The position numbers and the translations under genes are program-made. The notes under the pieces were generated by a model. That model saw nothing but the letters and a program-made list of their open reading frames with translations. It did not search any database and had not been told where the DNA came from. Of a stretch of 64,000 bases of DNA, positions 22,401-31,018 are shown in pieces. Source of the DNA: Physella acuta (Eukaryota > Mollusca > Gastropoda > Physidae); assembly GCF_028476545.1 (NCBI RefSeq), contig NW_026732730.1:62001-126000 (forward strand). Reading direction: 5' to 3'. How positions within the stretch are numbered: position 1 is the stretch's first letter; every line of letters starts with the position of its first letter.

Positions 22401-23743
22401 ATAAATATTATTGTTTAAATTTTAAGTAAATTAAATTTAAAAAAACAACAATAAAACAACAGTCACTTTACAGAAAGTGGCCATAGGAGAAGCTGCTCAT
22501 CCCATGTATGTGCAACTGCCTATTATTCCGTTTATAATAAAGTAAAAAGCATATGTCTAAAGTTCATTTCAATAGAGTTCAAATTCAAGAAATATCACAT
22601 ACTCTGAACATTATGAGTGAATATTGTGGTACCTTGTTTTTTTAGATACAAGCTGGCAAATGAGCTAAAATTTAATTTGACATACGAATACAAGCAAAAG
22701 AAGTCGGATTTGCTGGTTCGTGGGTGGAGGAAGGAAACACTAAAAATTATTATTAAAATTAAAAAAAAAAAACCACGTTTTCTGATTGAACTAAAAAGTT
22801 TTTTTGGCCATTCAGTAGGAGGCCAGAAGAGGGAAAGTACTGAACCTTGGTTTTATCAAATTACAATTACTAGGTTATGTCCCTTTTTTGTACAAATCAA
22901 TATGCGTCTAAAATGATCAATACAATTTTTCCATGGATCAATTTAGTAATAATAATAATTGAATATTGTATTGTCATCGGAAACAAAGCTTCCCTGAAAA
23001 TTTCAGCGCGCTAGCTAACTGGGAAGTGCCCGAAATTTCGATCGCAAGATTTGATGGAAAGACAAACAGACGCGAAAGCAAGTTAAAGAAAACGTGGGAA
23101 AAAGCTGCAGTTGATTGTACACGGGAGCTGTTTAATGACACTTAACGAACTCATTTCTGAAACATTCTAATAAATAGGGACTGGGAGGACAGGTTTAACG
23201 GCCTGAGTGGAAAAAATAAAAGGAAAGCGAGGCAAAAAAAAAAAGATCAGCAAAGAGAAAAGCAATGCTTTTCAAGCCAACACACTTTATAAAACCATTT
23301 CCTTGCGTTATCCCTTATTATGTTATTAAACAATTAACATTTGTATTTAAAAAAAAAAAACAACTGGGTGGCATTTTGGGGGCTGGAACGGATTACTGGC
23401 ATTTCATTTATTTTCAATTAACATCATTGCCTGTTATATGAGCAATGTAATGGAACAAATTAAACTTGTATCTCAAGGTACCACTGTATGTTTTCTTTAG
23501 TTTAAACAAACAAAAGGCAATTATTAGATATTAGAAGTTAATCTTATATCTTACTTCCTTCATTTCCTTATTATTGGAGATTTGCAAATTAAACTTGAAA
23601 AATTCAGTCTCTACTGAAACTAATTCTGAATCATTTGTTTCTGGCAGCCTATGCTTCAAACGAATTATGTTCCGCAGGGGTTTCAAAATTGAAAGAAGTA
23701 TATTTATGGTGCATTTTATAACTTTCAACACAGCTTTCCACAT
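4252..23743 (-). CDS. EBAG9: EBAG9/RCAS1 orthologue, four coding exons (whole gene span)
   Basis: The spliced CDS joins 23743-23555, 15067-14816, 13599-13516 and 4464-4252 and encodes 245 residues (human EBAG9 has 213). Every junction is phase 0. Seen in sequence: a hydrophobic N-terminal segment (about residues 4-20) followed by basic residues; a central WNAWDE motif at 69-74 like the human WTSWDE; an acidic stretch with FFEDMAPE like human YFKDMTP; IFIRKKE like human IVIKKRE; SNRLTVMSDLPLA like human SSRLAATQDLPFI; EAWEDQANAW like human DTWQENTNAW; a charged C-terminal coiled coil; and a final KLS. Known for the family: a Golgi/secretory-pathway type III membrane protein that modulates vesicle traffic and O-glycan deposition. 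The gene spans 19.5 kb because its introns are full of transposons. 5' UTR exons and promoter were not located. The exon 1 assignment is less certain than the other three. Confidence 0.92.
4777..6448 (+). mobile_element. hAT (Buster/ZBED-like) copy 1, decayed
   Basis: The ends read CACGGGTTCCCAAACTGG and TTAGGAACCACTG, a hAT-type inverted pair. The flanking 8-mers GGCTATTG and GTCTAATG match at 6 of 8, an eroded target duplication. Inside are transposase pieces: SPKLKRHLRQ with a YTIGENLI block (about 4969-5328), a VVNYIKSGAFKE to VRWLSKGN block (5536-5784), and a HLESLDNELQRYF to IPDELQDAFFDLQ block (5781-6119). These match ZBED5/SCAND3-type hAT proteins. The frames do not connect and the C-terminal dimerisation region is missing. 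It sits in EBAG9 intron 3. Confidence 0.9.
6490..7060 (+). repeat. Fragment of the ACTTTCTCG-terminated repeat
   Basis: It shares the order ACATGATTTT, AGAATAGAATCTCG, GAGAAATCGGAAATAGCGTAA, TAACGGTACTCAAG and an ACACA tract with the fuller copies at 31019-31612 and 61949-62577. Its own ends are not visible. Confidence 0.7.
7060..7380. other. No gene seen
   Basis: AT-rich sequence. Nothing recognised. Confidence 0.5.
7380..7597. mobile_element. Helitron-family inner module (left part)
   Basis: CTTACAGTCTAGCCCGG and AGTAAACGACTA resemble blocks at 470-540, 9700-9790, 24.4 kb and 58.85 kb. The module is split by the long-TIR element and continues at 9602-9850. Confidence 0.5.
7598..9599. mobile_element. 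Long-TIR DNA transposon, non-autonomous
   Basis: The terminal arms of about 300 bp are inverted copies: GAGTCCTT, CGTGATACCTACG, TGGTGTACATCGGACG, CAGCTGTTCACCAGCGCTGG and GCACCCGCGGAAAAGGAAAA on the left recur as complements at 9310-9599. TA flanks both ends (7596-7597 and 9600-9601), suggesting a TA target duplication as in Tc1/mariner-type elements. The middle (about 7900-9290) is AT-rich with AATCTAGA motifs and has no credible reading frame. Confidence 0.85.
8900..9015 (+). repeat. Imperfect tandem duplication, ~65-75 bp period
   Basis: GAGGTGAGAAATGTTGAAGG then GCAGTGGGACT is followed by GAGGTGAGAAATTTTCAGGG then GCAGTGGTACT. It lies inside the long-TIR element. Confidence 0.65.
9602..9850. 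mobile_element. Helitron-family inner module (right part)
   Basis: GCGCTCATAGGATAGCCCAG and TTTAGTAAACGACTAC repeat the module seen left of the long-TIR insertion and elsewhere. Confidence 0.5.
9850..10536. other. No gene seen
   Basis: AT-rich intronic sequence with a poly-C run at about 10017-10035. Confidence 0.5.
10545..12896 (-). mobile_element. hAT (Buster/ZBED-like) copy 2, decayed
   Basis: The ends CAGTGGTTCCCAACC and GGTTGGGAACCCGTG are flanked by a perfect 8-bp target duplication, ATCTAAAC (10537-10544 and 12897-12904). On the minus strand it carries the same transposase pieces as copy 1, for example SCKIGKENKSWKYCKFEKL and IPGELQEEFFDLQ (11517-11825), out of frame with the rest. 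It faces opposite to copy 1 in the same EBAG9 intron. A 583-bp MITE is nested at 10785-11367. Confidence 0.94.
10785..11367. mobile_element. TTAA-flanked foldback MITE nested in hAT copy 2
   Basis: Both sides carry TTAA (10781-10784 and 11368-11371). The ends are GGGGATAGGCTCC and GGAGCCTACCCCC. The whole element is close to one imperfect palindrome: AGAGCCAGCTGGCTA near 11040 pairs with TAGCCAGCTGACTCT near 11213. hAT copy 1 has a single TTAA at the matching place (6226-6229), which is the empty site. TTAA targets are typical of piggyBac-type elements, but the family is not proven. Confidence 0.9.
12905..13515. other. Intronic sequence, no repeat recognised
   Basis: AT-rich DNA between hAT copy 2 and EBAG9 exon 3. 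Confidence 0.5.
13516..13599 (-). CDS. EBAG9: EBAG9 coding exon 3 (84 bp)
   Basis: This 28-codon exon lies between acceptor GTTACAG|ATATTT and a consensus donor GCT|GTAAGTATG. It reads IFIRKKETVYSS, then SNRLTVMSDLPLA, matching human IVIKKREP and SSRLAATQDLPF in order. Both ends are phase 0. The intron to exon 2 is only 1216 bp, and 1022 bp of it is a transposon. Confidence 0.9.
13673..14694. mobile_element. DNA transposon with GRGGTCATCCATTTATGAC ends
   Basis: The left end GGGGTCATCCATTTATGACA mirrors the right end GTCATAAATGGATGACCTC. ATA lies on both outer sides and could be a short target duplication. Poly-C runs sit just inside each end. No reading frame. It fills most of the intron between EBAG9 exons 2 and 3. 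Confidence 0.8.
14816..15067 (-). CDS. EBAG9: EBAG9 coding exon 2
   Basis: This exon encodes 84 residues (64-147), from TEMISWNAWDE to IRQPK. The acceptor is a pyrimidine-rich tract ending TTTTCAG|ACTGAAATG. The donor reads AAG|GTTTAAG, which is GT but weak at +3 to +5. The SW-x2-WDE motif and the FFEDMAPE/IR motif align with human TSWDED and YFKDMTPTIRK. Both junctions are phase 0. Confidence 0.92.
15507..16196. mobile_element. DNA transposon with AATGGACACCAGCGAG ends
   Basis: The 16-bp terminal inverted repeat AATGGACACCAGCGAG lies at 15507 and inverted at about 16181-16196. The inner block with GTTGCAGATCCAGAGAACTT recurs at 50060-50190. No coding content. A target duplication is not clear. 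Confidence 0.75.
16265..16370 (-). repeat. Possible tRNA-like SINE head
   Basis: The minus strand has TGGAATGGTAGGATGAAGAGC, a GCTAACCTGAA segment and GGGGTCGTAACCC, spaced roughly like A box, anticodon arm and B box. The match is weak. Confidence 0.3.
16440..17165 (+). mobile_element. LINE fragment: 5' part and endonuclease, decayed
   Basis: Translation pieces NVGAWNV, ALIEWEVYGPRITVAS, LNIVQCSAP and GDFN follow the order of the apurinic-type endonuclease of non-LTR retrotransposons (NVGAWNVRT, GPRI, QCYAPT, MGDFN). Stops and shifts occur throughout. The 5' lead with GGGTGGCGGATACGAATGCC resembles LINE leaders. It continues at 18793. The clade is not determined. Confidence 0.75.
17170..17333 (-). 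mobile_element. Poly-G MITE (CAGTGTTTCTTCC family), inverted
   Basis: It ends in AAAAAAGTCTGGAAGGAACACTG, the complement of the family start, with poly-C tracts and an ATTTATATAATTTATATAGAA core shared with 38349-38563. It interrupts the LINE. Confidence 0.75.
17340..18792 (+). mobile_element. hAT (GTF2IRD2/Charlie8-like) transposase remnant
   Basis: Pieces in order: FSIAMDESLDSGSTSQLLVF, DINITQELAFYDTVTGEDIF and LSYLTVDGG (17397-17672); FEKVLSRVFKLRKEIGDF (about 17873); ANVTRHLNFLNLKLQ (17978-18241); and FASKYLSNFATTYPCKQTFS (about 18430). These match the DEST, TDGA, RVFELREE, LNLKLQG and CEQTFS motifs of GTF2IRD2-like hAT transposases. Several stops and shifts are present. The right end reads GGCCTTCGGGCTGAAAAGAT then TGGAGACCCATG, a hAT-type end, after which LINE sequence resumes. 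The left end is not visible. Confidence 0.82.
18556..18715 (+). mobile_element. Poly-G MITE inside the hAT remnant
   Basis: CTTTCAGACTTTTTTCTCCG then G runs, the ATATTTCTATATAGATTATAT core and a second G run, as in the 38349-38563 copy. Its end merges with the hAT 3' end. Confidence 0.7.
18793..19460 (+). mobile_element. LINE fragment: reverse transcriptase, decayed
   Basis: NRSVGLLLNPPDIDLNEVDL, then pieces like ILGQVFNRVLLNRPRNVIEP, LRDKQAEFRQKRS, LIDYENAFERVD and W-M-K-TTT follow the order of a non-LTR retrotransposon reverse transcriptase (NPPDI, KVFNRVLLNR, LRDQQAGFR, DYEKAFDSVD, DWIMKT). Several stops and shifts. It is the continuation of 16440-17165 across the inserted hAT. Confidence 0.8.
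19460..20447. other. No gene seen; probable Helitron interior toward 20448
   Basis: AT-rich sequence. A Helitron-type 5' end on the minus strand lies at 20448 (TCCTAATATATAAATGCCC, with host A outside). Its 3' end could not be fixed. Confidence 0.45.
20510..20604 (-). mobile_element. Partial hAT MITE end (GCGGCTC family)
   Basis: GGAGCTGGAGAGCCGCATCT, GAGCCGCATGCGGCTCGCGA and GGTTGCCGACCCCTG are the complement of the left end of the complete copy at 37757-38342. Only one end is present here. Confidence 0.8.
21087..22084 (-). mobile_element. Helitron, non-autonomous (998 bp)
   Basis: On the minus strand the 5' end is TCCTAATTTATAAAAGGCC. The 3' end is a short stem-loop (CCTAAGCGAAGCTGGG) followed by CAGCATGC and CTAG. 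Host A precedes and T follows, the Helitron A|T insertion rule. It includes the block GCGCCTGCGGCGCCGGGAAG shared with 41.9-42.0 kb and 58.3 kb. Confidence 0.88.
22098..22300 (+). mobile_element. Poly-G MITE (CAGTGTTTCTTC family)
   Basis: CAGTGTTTCTTCTAGACTTT, then three G-rich tracts separated by the TATATAAATTATATAAATTTC core. The right end is lost. Confidence 0.75.
22624..23486. mobile_element. TA-flanked DNA transposon (Tc1/mariner-pogo type?)
   Basis: The left end TTGTGGTACCTTG with AGATACAAG mirrors the right end CTTGTATCTCAAGGTACCACTG, and TA lies on both sides (22622-22623, 23487-23488). Inside is a 99-residue open frame (22617-22916) of unknown nature, and a stretch at about 23040-23250 (KKTWEKAAVDCTRELFND style) that may be a LINE tail. 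Confidence 0.65.
23555..23743 (-). CDS. EBAG9: EBAG9 coding exon 1 (start codon, membrane anchor)
   Basis: This exon encodes 63 residues starting MWKAVLKVIKC and ending NNKEMKE. The ATG at 23743 has an in-frame TAG two codons upstream, which supports it as the start. The exon ends at a strong donor (GAA|GTAAGA) in phase 0, which fits the phase-0 acceptor of exon 2. The layout (hydrophobic segment with a Cys, then LK and basic residues, then a polar linker) follows the human N-terminus, but residue identity is low. The call rests on layout, phase and position, and is weaker than for the other exons. Confidence 0.77.
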
Positions 23744-23869
23744 CCTCTATCTATAAGTTTTGAAAAAAACAAGTGCATGTGTAAGAATAATGATAATATC
23801 ACATTTTTAAAATTTTAAGTTTAAATGTAATAGCCTACATTATTGATGATTAATTAATAAATTAATTAA

Positions 23870-24054
23870 TAAATATGCACATATATATATACATACATAC
23901 ATATAAATAAATATATATATATATACATACATACACACATATATAAATATGTATACATATATATACATACATCTAGATATACATATAGACATACATACAT
24001 ATACATAGACATATATATAAGCATACATCACATGTATATACATATATATACATA
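23870..24054. repeat. TATACATA-type microsatellite
   Basis: Mixed ATAC, ATAT and ACAT repeats upstream of EBAG9 exon 1. They end directly at a Helitron-like 3' terminus. Confidence 0.9.
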
Positions 24055-25340
24055 CTAGTGTGCCCGTCCCTGAGCGTTGCTGATGGGAGGAAGGAAGAAA
24101 GTCTGAAGAAATATAAGAAGTGGATCATAAATGCTTTACCAATCCTGTATTCTTAGATGTGTGACTTTTTTTAAAAACTGAGATGAAATTTTAATTTAAA
24201 CAATGCCTGCGCTTGGAGCATATTTATCTGGGCCAGGTTTAACTGTGGCATGTAGTGGGGTAGAACATAATTCCGTGACCGCCCATGTGTCAAAGACATG
24301 GTGGGGTGCTCTTGAGAGCCCCCGGTTACACTACCGCAGGAGTGCTGGATAAAGTCCCTGGCTGTTTAAAACTATCATAAGCGCCCTGGTGCTAACAGGA
24401 TAACCCAAAGCGAAAAATAGCATCCTGAAACAATGATGCAGATTGCATCATTCTCTACAAACAAAAATCAACTGTATTTTATCTTTAACACGTAGGAAAA
24501 AAATTATTTGACGTGTTATAAACATTAGTCTGACTGATGCACTTTTGTTAGCGTTACTAATAGCAATGGTGTATTATTAGATGCTCAATCTCAATTTCTG
24601 ATTTAATCGTCTAAAAATAGATGCTAATTGCATCATTTGCAAAGTGACTAAACTTTACAGAATGAATTCCTCGTGTAACAAAGTTATTTTTAGAAGTGTG
24701 ACTTTTATTTTTAGATTTGAGCTGCCCTCCGAAACTTAATTTTTTAAGGAAATATTTTCATTATTTCGAGAACTGTAGGCTTTGGAATTGTTTGAATTTT
24801 TTTTATGGACAAAAGGAAACAACGCAGTTAATAATCTAACCTTGGTTAATTTATCTGATTATTCAATTGTTTTTTTTACAGGGCCCCCAGTGGCCCATGT
24901 GAGCTTTTGAGGGCCGAAACTGAAATTTTTGTTCGCAGCCGAATCTCACCATACAAGGGCGATGGCGGAAACGCCTGATTTAATTTAGTAAGCAACTGTA
25001 ACACTCCAACTTATCCTTTGTCTATCACACTGTGCCAAAGGAACCCAGCAAGGGTGCCGGGGAACAGGCCTGGTTTGATATAATCAATGATTATTGTTAC
25101 CCATTATGTCCTCAAAATATAGCCTTTTTTTAACGAACATAGGCTCCATATTGCTTGCAGGTGAGGCCTGGGCATTTCGGGTCGTGCAATCTACGGGGTG
25201 CCGGCTGTTGTACCCTGTTGCACCTGTTGAAGTTTTAATGCTGAATCTAGTAGTACCCCTTAACGGCTATACAAGACGCACAATTAACGGATGCCAAGTG
25301 CTAACATAGCCGCTCTGGAACTCTGGGCACCAAATTGTGT
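24055..25340 (-). mobile_element. Helitron-like element, left member of an inverted pair
   Basis: The minus-strand 3' end reads ACGCTCAGGGACGGGCACA then CTAG|T at 24058-24055. The body (for example GATGCAGATTGCATCATT and the TGATGCACTTTTGTTAGCG block at 24.5 kb) is repeated inverted at 27.0-27.9 kb. The 5' end probably runs into the TA tract. Confidence 0.7.
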
Positions 25341-25357
25341 ATTGACGAAAAATGTGT

Positions 25358-25511
25358 GTTTATATATATGTATATATATTTGTATATATATAAATGCATA
25401 TATATATATGTATATACGTATATACATAAACATATATATATATATATATGTACATATATATATATATACATATATTTAAATACATATACATATATATACA
25501 CATATATAAAC

Positions 25512-25544
<33 letters not shown>

Positions 25545-25581
25545 TTTAAATACATATACATATATATACACATATATAAAC

Positions 25582-25662
<81 letters not shown>

Positions 25663-25795
25663 TATATATATATATATTCATACATATATAAACATATATA
25701 TACACATATATATATACATATAGGTTATATACATATACATATATATATATATATATACATACATATATAAAACTCATATATATACATATATGTAC
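25358..25795. repeat. Compound TA/TACA microsatellite
   Basis: About 440 bp of ATATAT, ACATAT and AAATAC units. A 60-bp subunit (ATATTTAAATACATATACAT) appears twice, near 25470 and 25540. The Tyr-Ile open frames here are artefacts. Confidence 0.95.
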
Positions 25796-26590
25796 AAACC
25801 GGCTATTCTAGTGTTAAAAATCTTGGCACAAAACGAATCAAATATTTTCTGTAAGTTTACAGTTTACTTGTGATCAGCAACGCAGTTGCAAGATGCAATC
25901 ACACAATTTTACACCACAGCAATCAAAGTATTTATAGGTAAGGAAATTAAATTAATTATGTTGATTTATTCTATTATATTCTATTATTTTAAAGAATAAT
26001 AAAAAGTATGTGTTTAATATAGCCTATTTCCAGTTAGCTTTCCAAGAACCAAACTGCTTTGTTTACATTTTTATTAGGCTAACACAATGCTTTAACACTA
26101 GATCTAGATTCTAGAATCTAGTCTACATCTAGAGATCAATTTAGAAAATATTTGTATCAAATTTCCACAAATGTGTGCAATTAATATATTTATTTTTCAT
26201 TCATTACTAGCTTTTGATAGAGTGTTTATATGGTAGGTTACAAAATGTTTGGCCTGCATGTTAAATGACAAAATTAGACTTCTTGGAACTTAAATTCAAA
26301 TGTAAAATGGTAGCCTACTTAATATTGAGATGACTATTCAGTTTATTAAGTAACAAGCATCTTTCAATGGTTAACATCAAACTTTGGCAGGGTACAGTGA
26401 TTAATATTACATGTTTAGATTTCAGATCAAAACTTGAAATTATTTAATCACATGATCTGAAATTGTATTTACTGATGCTACCATACAGCTGAGGGAGATG
26501 GCTATTTAAACTTAACTAGCAATCTCAAGCTGTCAAGCAACAAAATAATGTCATTTTAGTGGTCACTAAAATATTACTGTCTGACTTACC
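25796..26590. other. No gene seen
   Basis: AT-rich sequence with CTAGATCTAGATTCTAGAATC near 26100. Confidence 0.5.
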
Positions 26591-26780
26591 AACAAAAGAT
26601 CAGTTATATCTTTCAAGATACCAGCCTCTCATTAGACCAGTCTTACCATACACAAGAGACCAGCCTCTTTAAACACATGTTTTACCATCCAAGAGACCAG
26701 CCTGTCAACAGACAAGCCTCTCACAACAGACCAGCATACCTAACAACAGTCCAGCCTATCTCAAAAGATCAAAATTGTTG
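26590..26780 (+). repeat. AGACCAGCCT irregular tandem repeat
   Basis: About eight spaced copies of AGACCAGCCT or close variants, separated by 15-35 bases. Confidence 0.75.
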
Positions 26781-27004
26781 ATAATACTCCTAGGGAGGTT
26801 TGTGCAAAAAAACATTTTTCAAATTTGCAGGGGTGGTGCCCCGGCAAGGTGCGATTTTTTTTCCACTATATATGGTATACAAAAATAAAAATCGATAGCT
26901 GTTTCACACCGTTCATCCGAGTGCCATGAAACTTTGGAAAGTTATGAGAATACTCCAGAGAAGGTTTTTTGAACAAAATAATTACAATTTGATATGGGCG
27001 CCAC

Positions 27005-27914
27005 CGCCCAGAGTGCAAAAGTGGCTATGTTAGCACTTGTCATCCGTTAATCGTGCCATGCAGCATAGCATGTAAGGGGTACTACTCTATTCAGCGTTAA
27101 AACTTCAACAGTTGCGACCACCTGTGCCCCGTAGATTGCACGACCCGAAGCACCCTGGGCTCCCCTGCGAGCACTATGGCGCCTACATTCGATTAAAAGA
27201 AGGCTATACACTAAAGACACGATGAGCAAAAATGGGCTTTCCTGTGAGCGCAATGGTGCCTATGTTTGCTGTGCACAGAGCGATAGACAATGGATAAGAT
27301 GGGGCATTACAGTTGCTCACTAAATTGAATAAGGCAAGCCCGCCGATGCCCTGGTAGGATGCGATTAGGCTGTGAACAAAAAATTTCAGTTTTGTCACTT
27401 TGCAAATGATGCAATTAGCATCTATTATTAGACGATGCAATCAGAAATTGAGATCGAGCATCTAATGATACACCATTGCCATTAGTAACGCTAACAAAAG
27501 TGCATCATTCACACTGATGCTTATAACACCTCAAATTTTTTCCCTACATGATAAAGAAAAAATCCTGTTGATTTTTGTTGTTAGCGAAAGACGCAATCTG
27601 CATCATTGTTTCAGGATGCTATTTGGCGCTTTGGGTTTTCCTGTGAGCACCAGGGCATTAACGTTAGTTTTGAACAGCCAGGGACAGTACTAGGCGCCCC
27701 TAAGGTAGTGTAACAAGGGCTCTTAAGAGAGTCCCTCTATGTCCCTTACACCTGGGCGGTCAACGAATTATATTCCACCTCACTACATTATGGTGAGTGA
27801 ATAACTTACACATCTAAGAATACAGGATTGGTAACGCATTGATGAAACACATCTTATATATTTTGTCAGACTTTCTTCTAACCCCGAGGCAACGCTCGGG
27901 GACTGGCACGCTAG
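27005..27914 (+). mobile_element. Helitron-like element, right member of the inverted pair
   Basis: The plus-strand 3' end AACGCTCGGGGACTGGCACG then CTAG|T ends at 27914. The body is the inverted counterpart of 24055-25340 (AGTGCATCATTCACACTGATG and ATGCAATTAGCATCTATT blocks). The 5' end is uncertain. Confidence 0.7.
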
Positions 27915-28440
27915 TAGAATATATTTTTAGGCCTAGCCAATAGCCATTATTAGGCCCTCTAGTCTAGTCTTGCTTACTCTAGCTTCTAGATCTATTGACA
28001 CCTGATGTAAACTTATCTGTCTTATTTTACTAAACTAAGACCTAATGACACATGTAAGTCTTAGTTTATTCTAGATTCGAGAGGTTTAGAATCTAGTAAC
28101 TAACTAGGGCCAAATTATGACTAGATCTAGATCTAGAATTAAAATAGATCCAGCAGCCAGCTTCCTAATCAAAATCAGTAGGCCTATTAGTAATTAGGCT
28201 ACTGCCAACTAGTACTACTTACAAAAATACTAATAGCTTAATAGGCTATTAATTTTATTATTGTAATAATTATATTATTATTATTCCCACTGATAAGTAT
28301 TAACTTAATAATTATTAATTAGGCCTAATAAGTAATTGGCCTAAAATTAATTTATTAATATTAGGCCTAGGCCTACTATTATTAGGCTAATATAAAAAAA
28401 ATACTACTATTTAAAGTAGGCTAGGGACTAACTCTAAAAG
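27915..28440. other. No gene seen; TAGGCCTA/AGATCTAGATCT-rich
   Basis: Dense short palindromes (TAGGCCTA, AGATCTAGATCT) with no reading frame. Confidence 0.6.
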
Positions 28441-29026
28441 GGTAAACTATCGTTTTAGCTACATAAAATCGGCCGAGACTAGAAAAAGGTGACTCATTAA
28501 ATTTTAGTAGGACTAATTATTTCACATTTTTGGAGGATTTATGTTTTGAAAGTTAAAAAAAGGTTTCAGAGTTTTATTAATTGATTAATGTAGATCTACC
28601 TGTTTTTTTTTAAATTGTAGGCCCTATTAAAACTTTTCAGTCAAAAATAAAGACTAGCGATGTTTTTATCAAATGCAACCAAGCTCATTTACTTTAGCAG
28701 CAATCTTGTTTCAGTTTTTTTTTTGTGGTAAAAAATTAGTTAGAGATTCAGGGGAAACCACTCTAACTTACAAATGGACGCTTTTTATATAGCAAATCCT
28801 GCTCGCAAACACTGCTTTTAAAGTTAATTTCTGGCCTTGATATTTTAAATTTTCATACATTGATTTTGGTTTATTATTCAACATTCAGTTATCTCTAATA
28901 TTTGACACAAATAGGGCCTATATCATAATGATCTAGATCTAATTCTATTATTAAAGCCAATGAGGCAACTTTTTCACCCAATACTAGCCTCGGCAGATTG
29001 TATGCACCATCCTAAAATGATAGATT
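28441..29026. mobile_element. 586-bp MITE, copy 1
   Basis: The ends GGTAAACTATCGTTTTAG and CCTAAAATGATAGATTA are inverted. The inner blocks (GGGGAAACCACTC, GCTTTTTATATAGCAAATCC, ACTTTAGCAGCAATCTTGTT) are shared with the second copy, in inverted order, and with 63390-63680. Confidence 0.8.
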
Positions 29027-29224
29027 AAAAAAAAAAGTAGGCCTACCTAGATCTAAATCTAGAGAAGTAAAATGTTAAACTTTAACTTTTAAAGTTACAT
29101 AGTCTAGTACGTAAATTGTCGTAAATCTAGAATAATAATAGGCCGCTGCTAGCCGGAAAAAAGTGCATGTGTAATGGAAACTACGACGATGTTTTCGATG
29201 GTACTGCGCATGCGTGTGTTTACA

Positions 29225-29310
29225 ACCGCAGAACCCTAGCCCTAACCCTATTCCTAGCCCTATCCTTAATCCTAGCCCTAACCCTATCTCTTACCATAAC
29301 CCTAGCCATA
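29225..29310 (+). repeat. Degenerate telomere-like CCCTAA tract
   Basis: About 12 units of CCCTAA, CCCTAG or CCCTAT, the complement of TTAGGG. The tract is flanked by ACTGCGCATGCG at 29204-29215 and 29314-29325. Confidence 0.75.
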
Positions 29311-29635
29311 GGTCACTGCGCATGCGCAGAACTATCTTTTGCCGACTAAGTGGAGACGTTGGGACGAAAAATCTTTTTCCGAGTAGTCACTTTGTAATAA
29401 ATAATATTATTTTAATAAGATCTAGATCTAGTTTAGTTAGGCTTAGTGGTTTAAATAGTAGGCCTAATTAAATACTATTAATAGTATTAAATAGGTTAAA
29501 TACTAATAGGGCCTAGATGTAATAAATAACTTTAAATAATAGGGCCTAAATGCCTAAATATTATATTAATGAAGGATTGAAGGATCTATTCTAGGGCCTA
29601 GACTCTAGGCGCCAGGGCCCAACGCTAGGAAATCA

Positions 29636-30221
29636 GGTAATCTATCGTAGTTTTAGGTACGTAAAATCGCCCGCGGTTAGTAATGTACGAAACAGTTACC
29701 TCATTGTCAAGGCTTAATAGAAGTATATTGTGATATATTTGTGTCAAATATTATAGATAAATGAATAATAAACCTATATCAACGGCTAAATATATCAATA
29801 TAGGAAAGAAATTAACTTTAAACAGCAGTGTTTGCTAGCAGGATTTGCTATATAAAAAGCGGCCATCTGTAAGTTTTTTTAGAGTGGCTTCCCCTGAATA
29901 GTGCACTATAAATTTACAATTAAAAAAAATAAACAAGATGGCTGCTATACTATAGTAAATGAGCATGGTTGCATCTGTTGGAAACATCGCTAGTCTATTT
30001 ATTACTGAAAAGTTTTAATTTAATTATTTAAAAACAGGTAGGCCTACATAAATTAAAAGAAACAAGGAAACATTTTTGTATTTTTCAAAACATAATTCAA
30101 TAATTCCTCATCAAAATGTGAAATAATTATTAAAATTTAAGGAGTCACCTGTTTTTCACATTACTAGTCGAGGGCGATTTTTACGTACCTAAATTGAAAA
30201 TCCTAAAACGATAGATTACAG
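29636..30221. mobile_element. 586-bp MITE, copy 2, with 8-bp duplication
   Basis: The ends GGTAATCTATCG and CGATAGATTACAG are flanked by GGAAATCA on both sides (29628-29635, 30222-30229). The subterminal TACGTAAAATCGCCC and GGGCGATTTTTACGTA are also inverted. No reading frame. Confidence 0.88.
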
Positions 30222-31018
30222 GGAAATCACTAATCTAAAATAGTCTCATACTATTACTAATAATACTTAACTATACTTATAGCCCCGCCACTATAGGCCT
30301 ACTTATACTTTATATACTGGGCCTACTCAGTTATAGTTTATACTTTGACTTTATAGTTATAGTTAGGCCTAGATCTATACTTTATGTTTAATTATTAATT
30401 ACTATTACTAAATTAGCCTATACAGTACAGTTATACAGTAGTAATACAGATCATAACAGGGTTCCTACTAAAAAAATAACTGTATTTACTAAATATAGAT
30501 TATAGAATAATAAACCAACATTACAGTAGGATTAATCAATGCAAATTTTTTGAAATTCACTATTAATTCTAGAGAATCTAGAAGATCTAGATCTAGTTCT
30601 ATTAGTACGGTTTTTTGAGATATAAAATAAATGTGCTATTAAAAACACCAGCCATCTTTTAATAATATTTATTAGAGTACTTTCCCTTTTAATTAAGTTA
30701 TACTAGACTGAGTTAGGCCTATCGCGGGTAACTTTATCCATAAATGACGTCACATTTGTTTGACGATCTTTCCCTTCCCCAATGTCAAACGTCGTTAAAT
30801 AAACCGAGAGTGATCTCCCCTAAACTTTCTCGAAACTATTATATAAGCGGGCTGAGAGTGTGTCAGTCCTTCCTTCATTCCTTCCTCCATTCAGGAGCGG
30901 AACTACAGTGCCGCCAGACCCCGCAATGCGGAGGGACCCACGCCATTTAGGGGCCCATAGCCGACCATAATACATTTTTTATAGTTTAAAAAAATAAACC
31001 GGGAGTGATCTCCCCTAA
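30222..31018. other. No gene seen
   Basis: AT-rich, AGATCTAGATCTAG-containing DNA. The segment AACCGAGAGTGATCTCCCC near 30800 recurs at about 30997 and 61918 beside the ACTTTCTCG repeat. Confidence 0.5.

Noticed and set aside
22617-22916. 99-residue open frame
   Set aside because: It lies in a TA-flanked transposon and resembles no family I know; kept only as part of that element.
25301-25777. 158-residue and similar Tyr-Ile open frames
   Set aside because: They are translations of TA/TACA microsatellites, as is 54450-54767.
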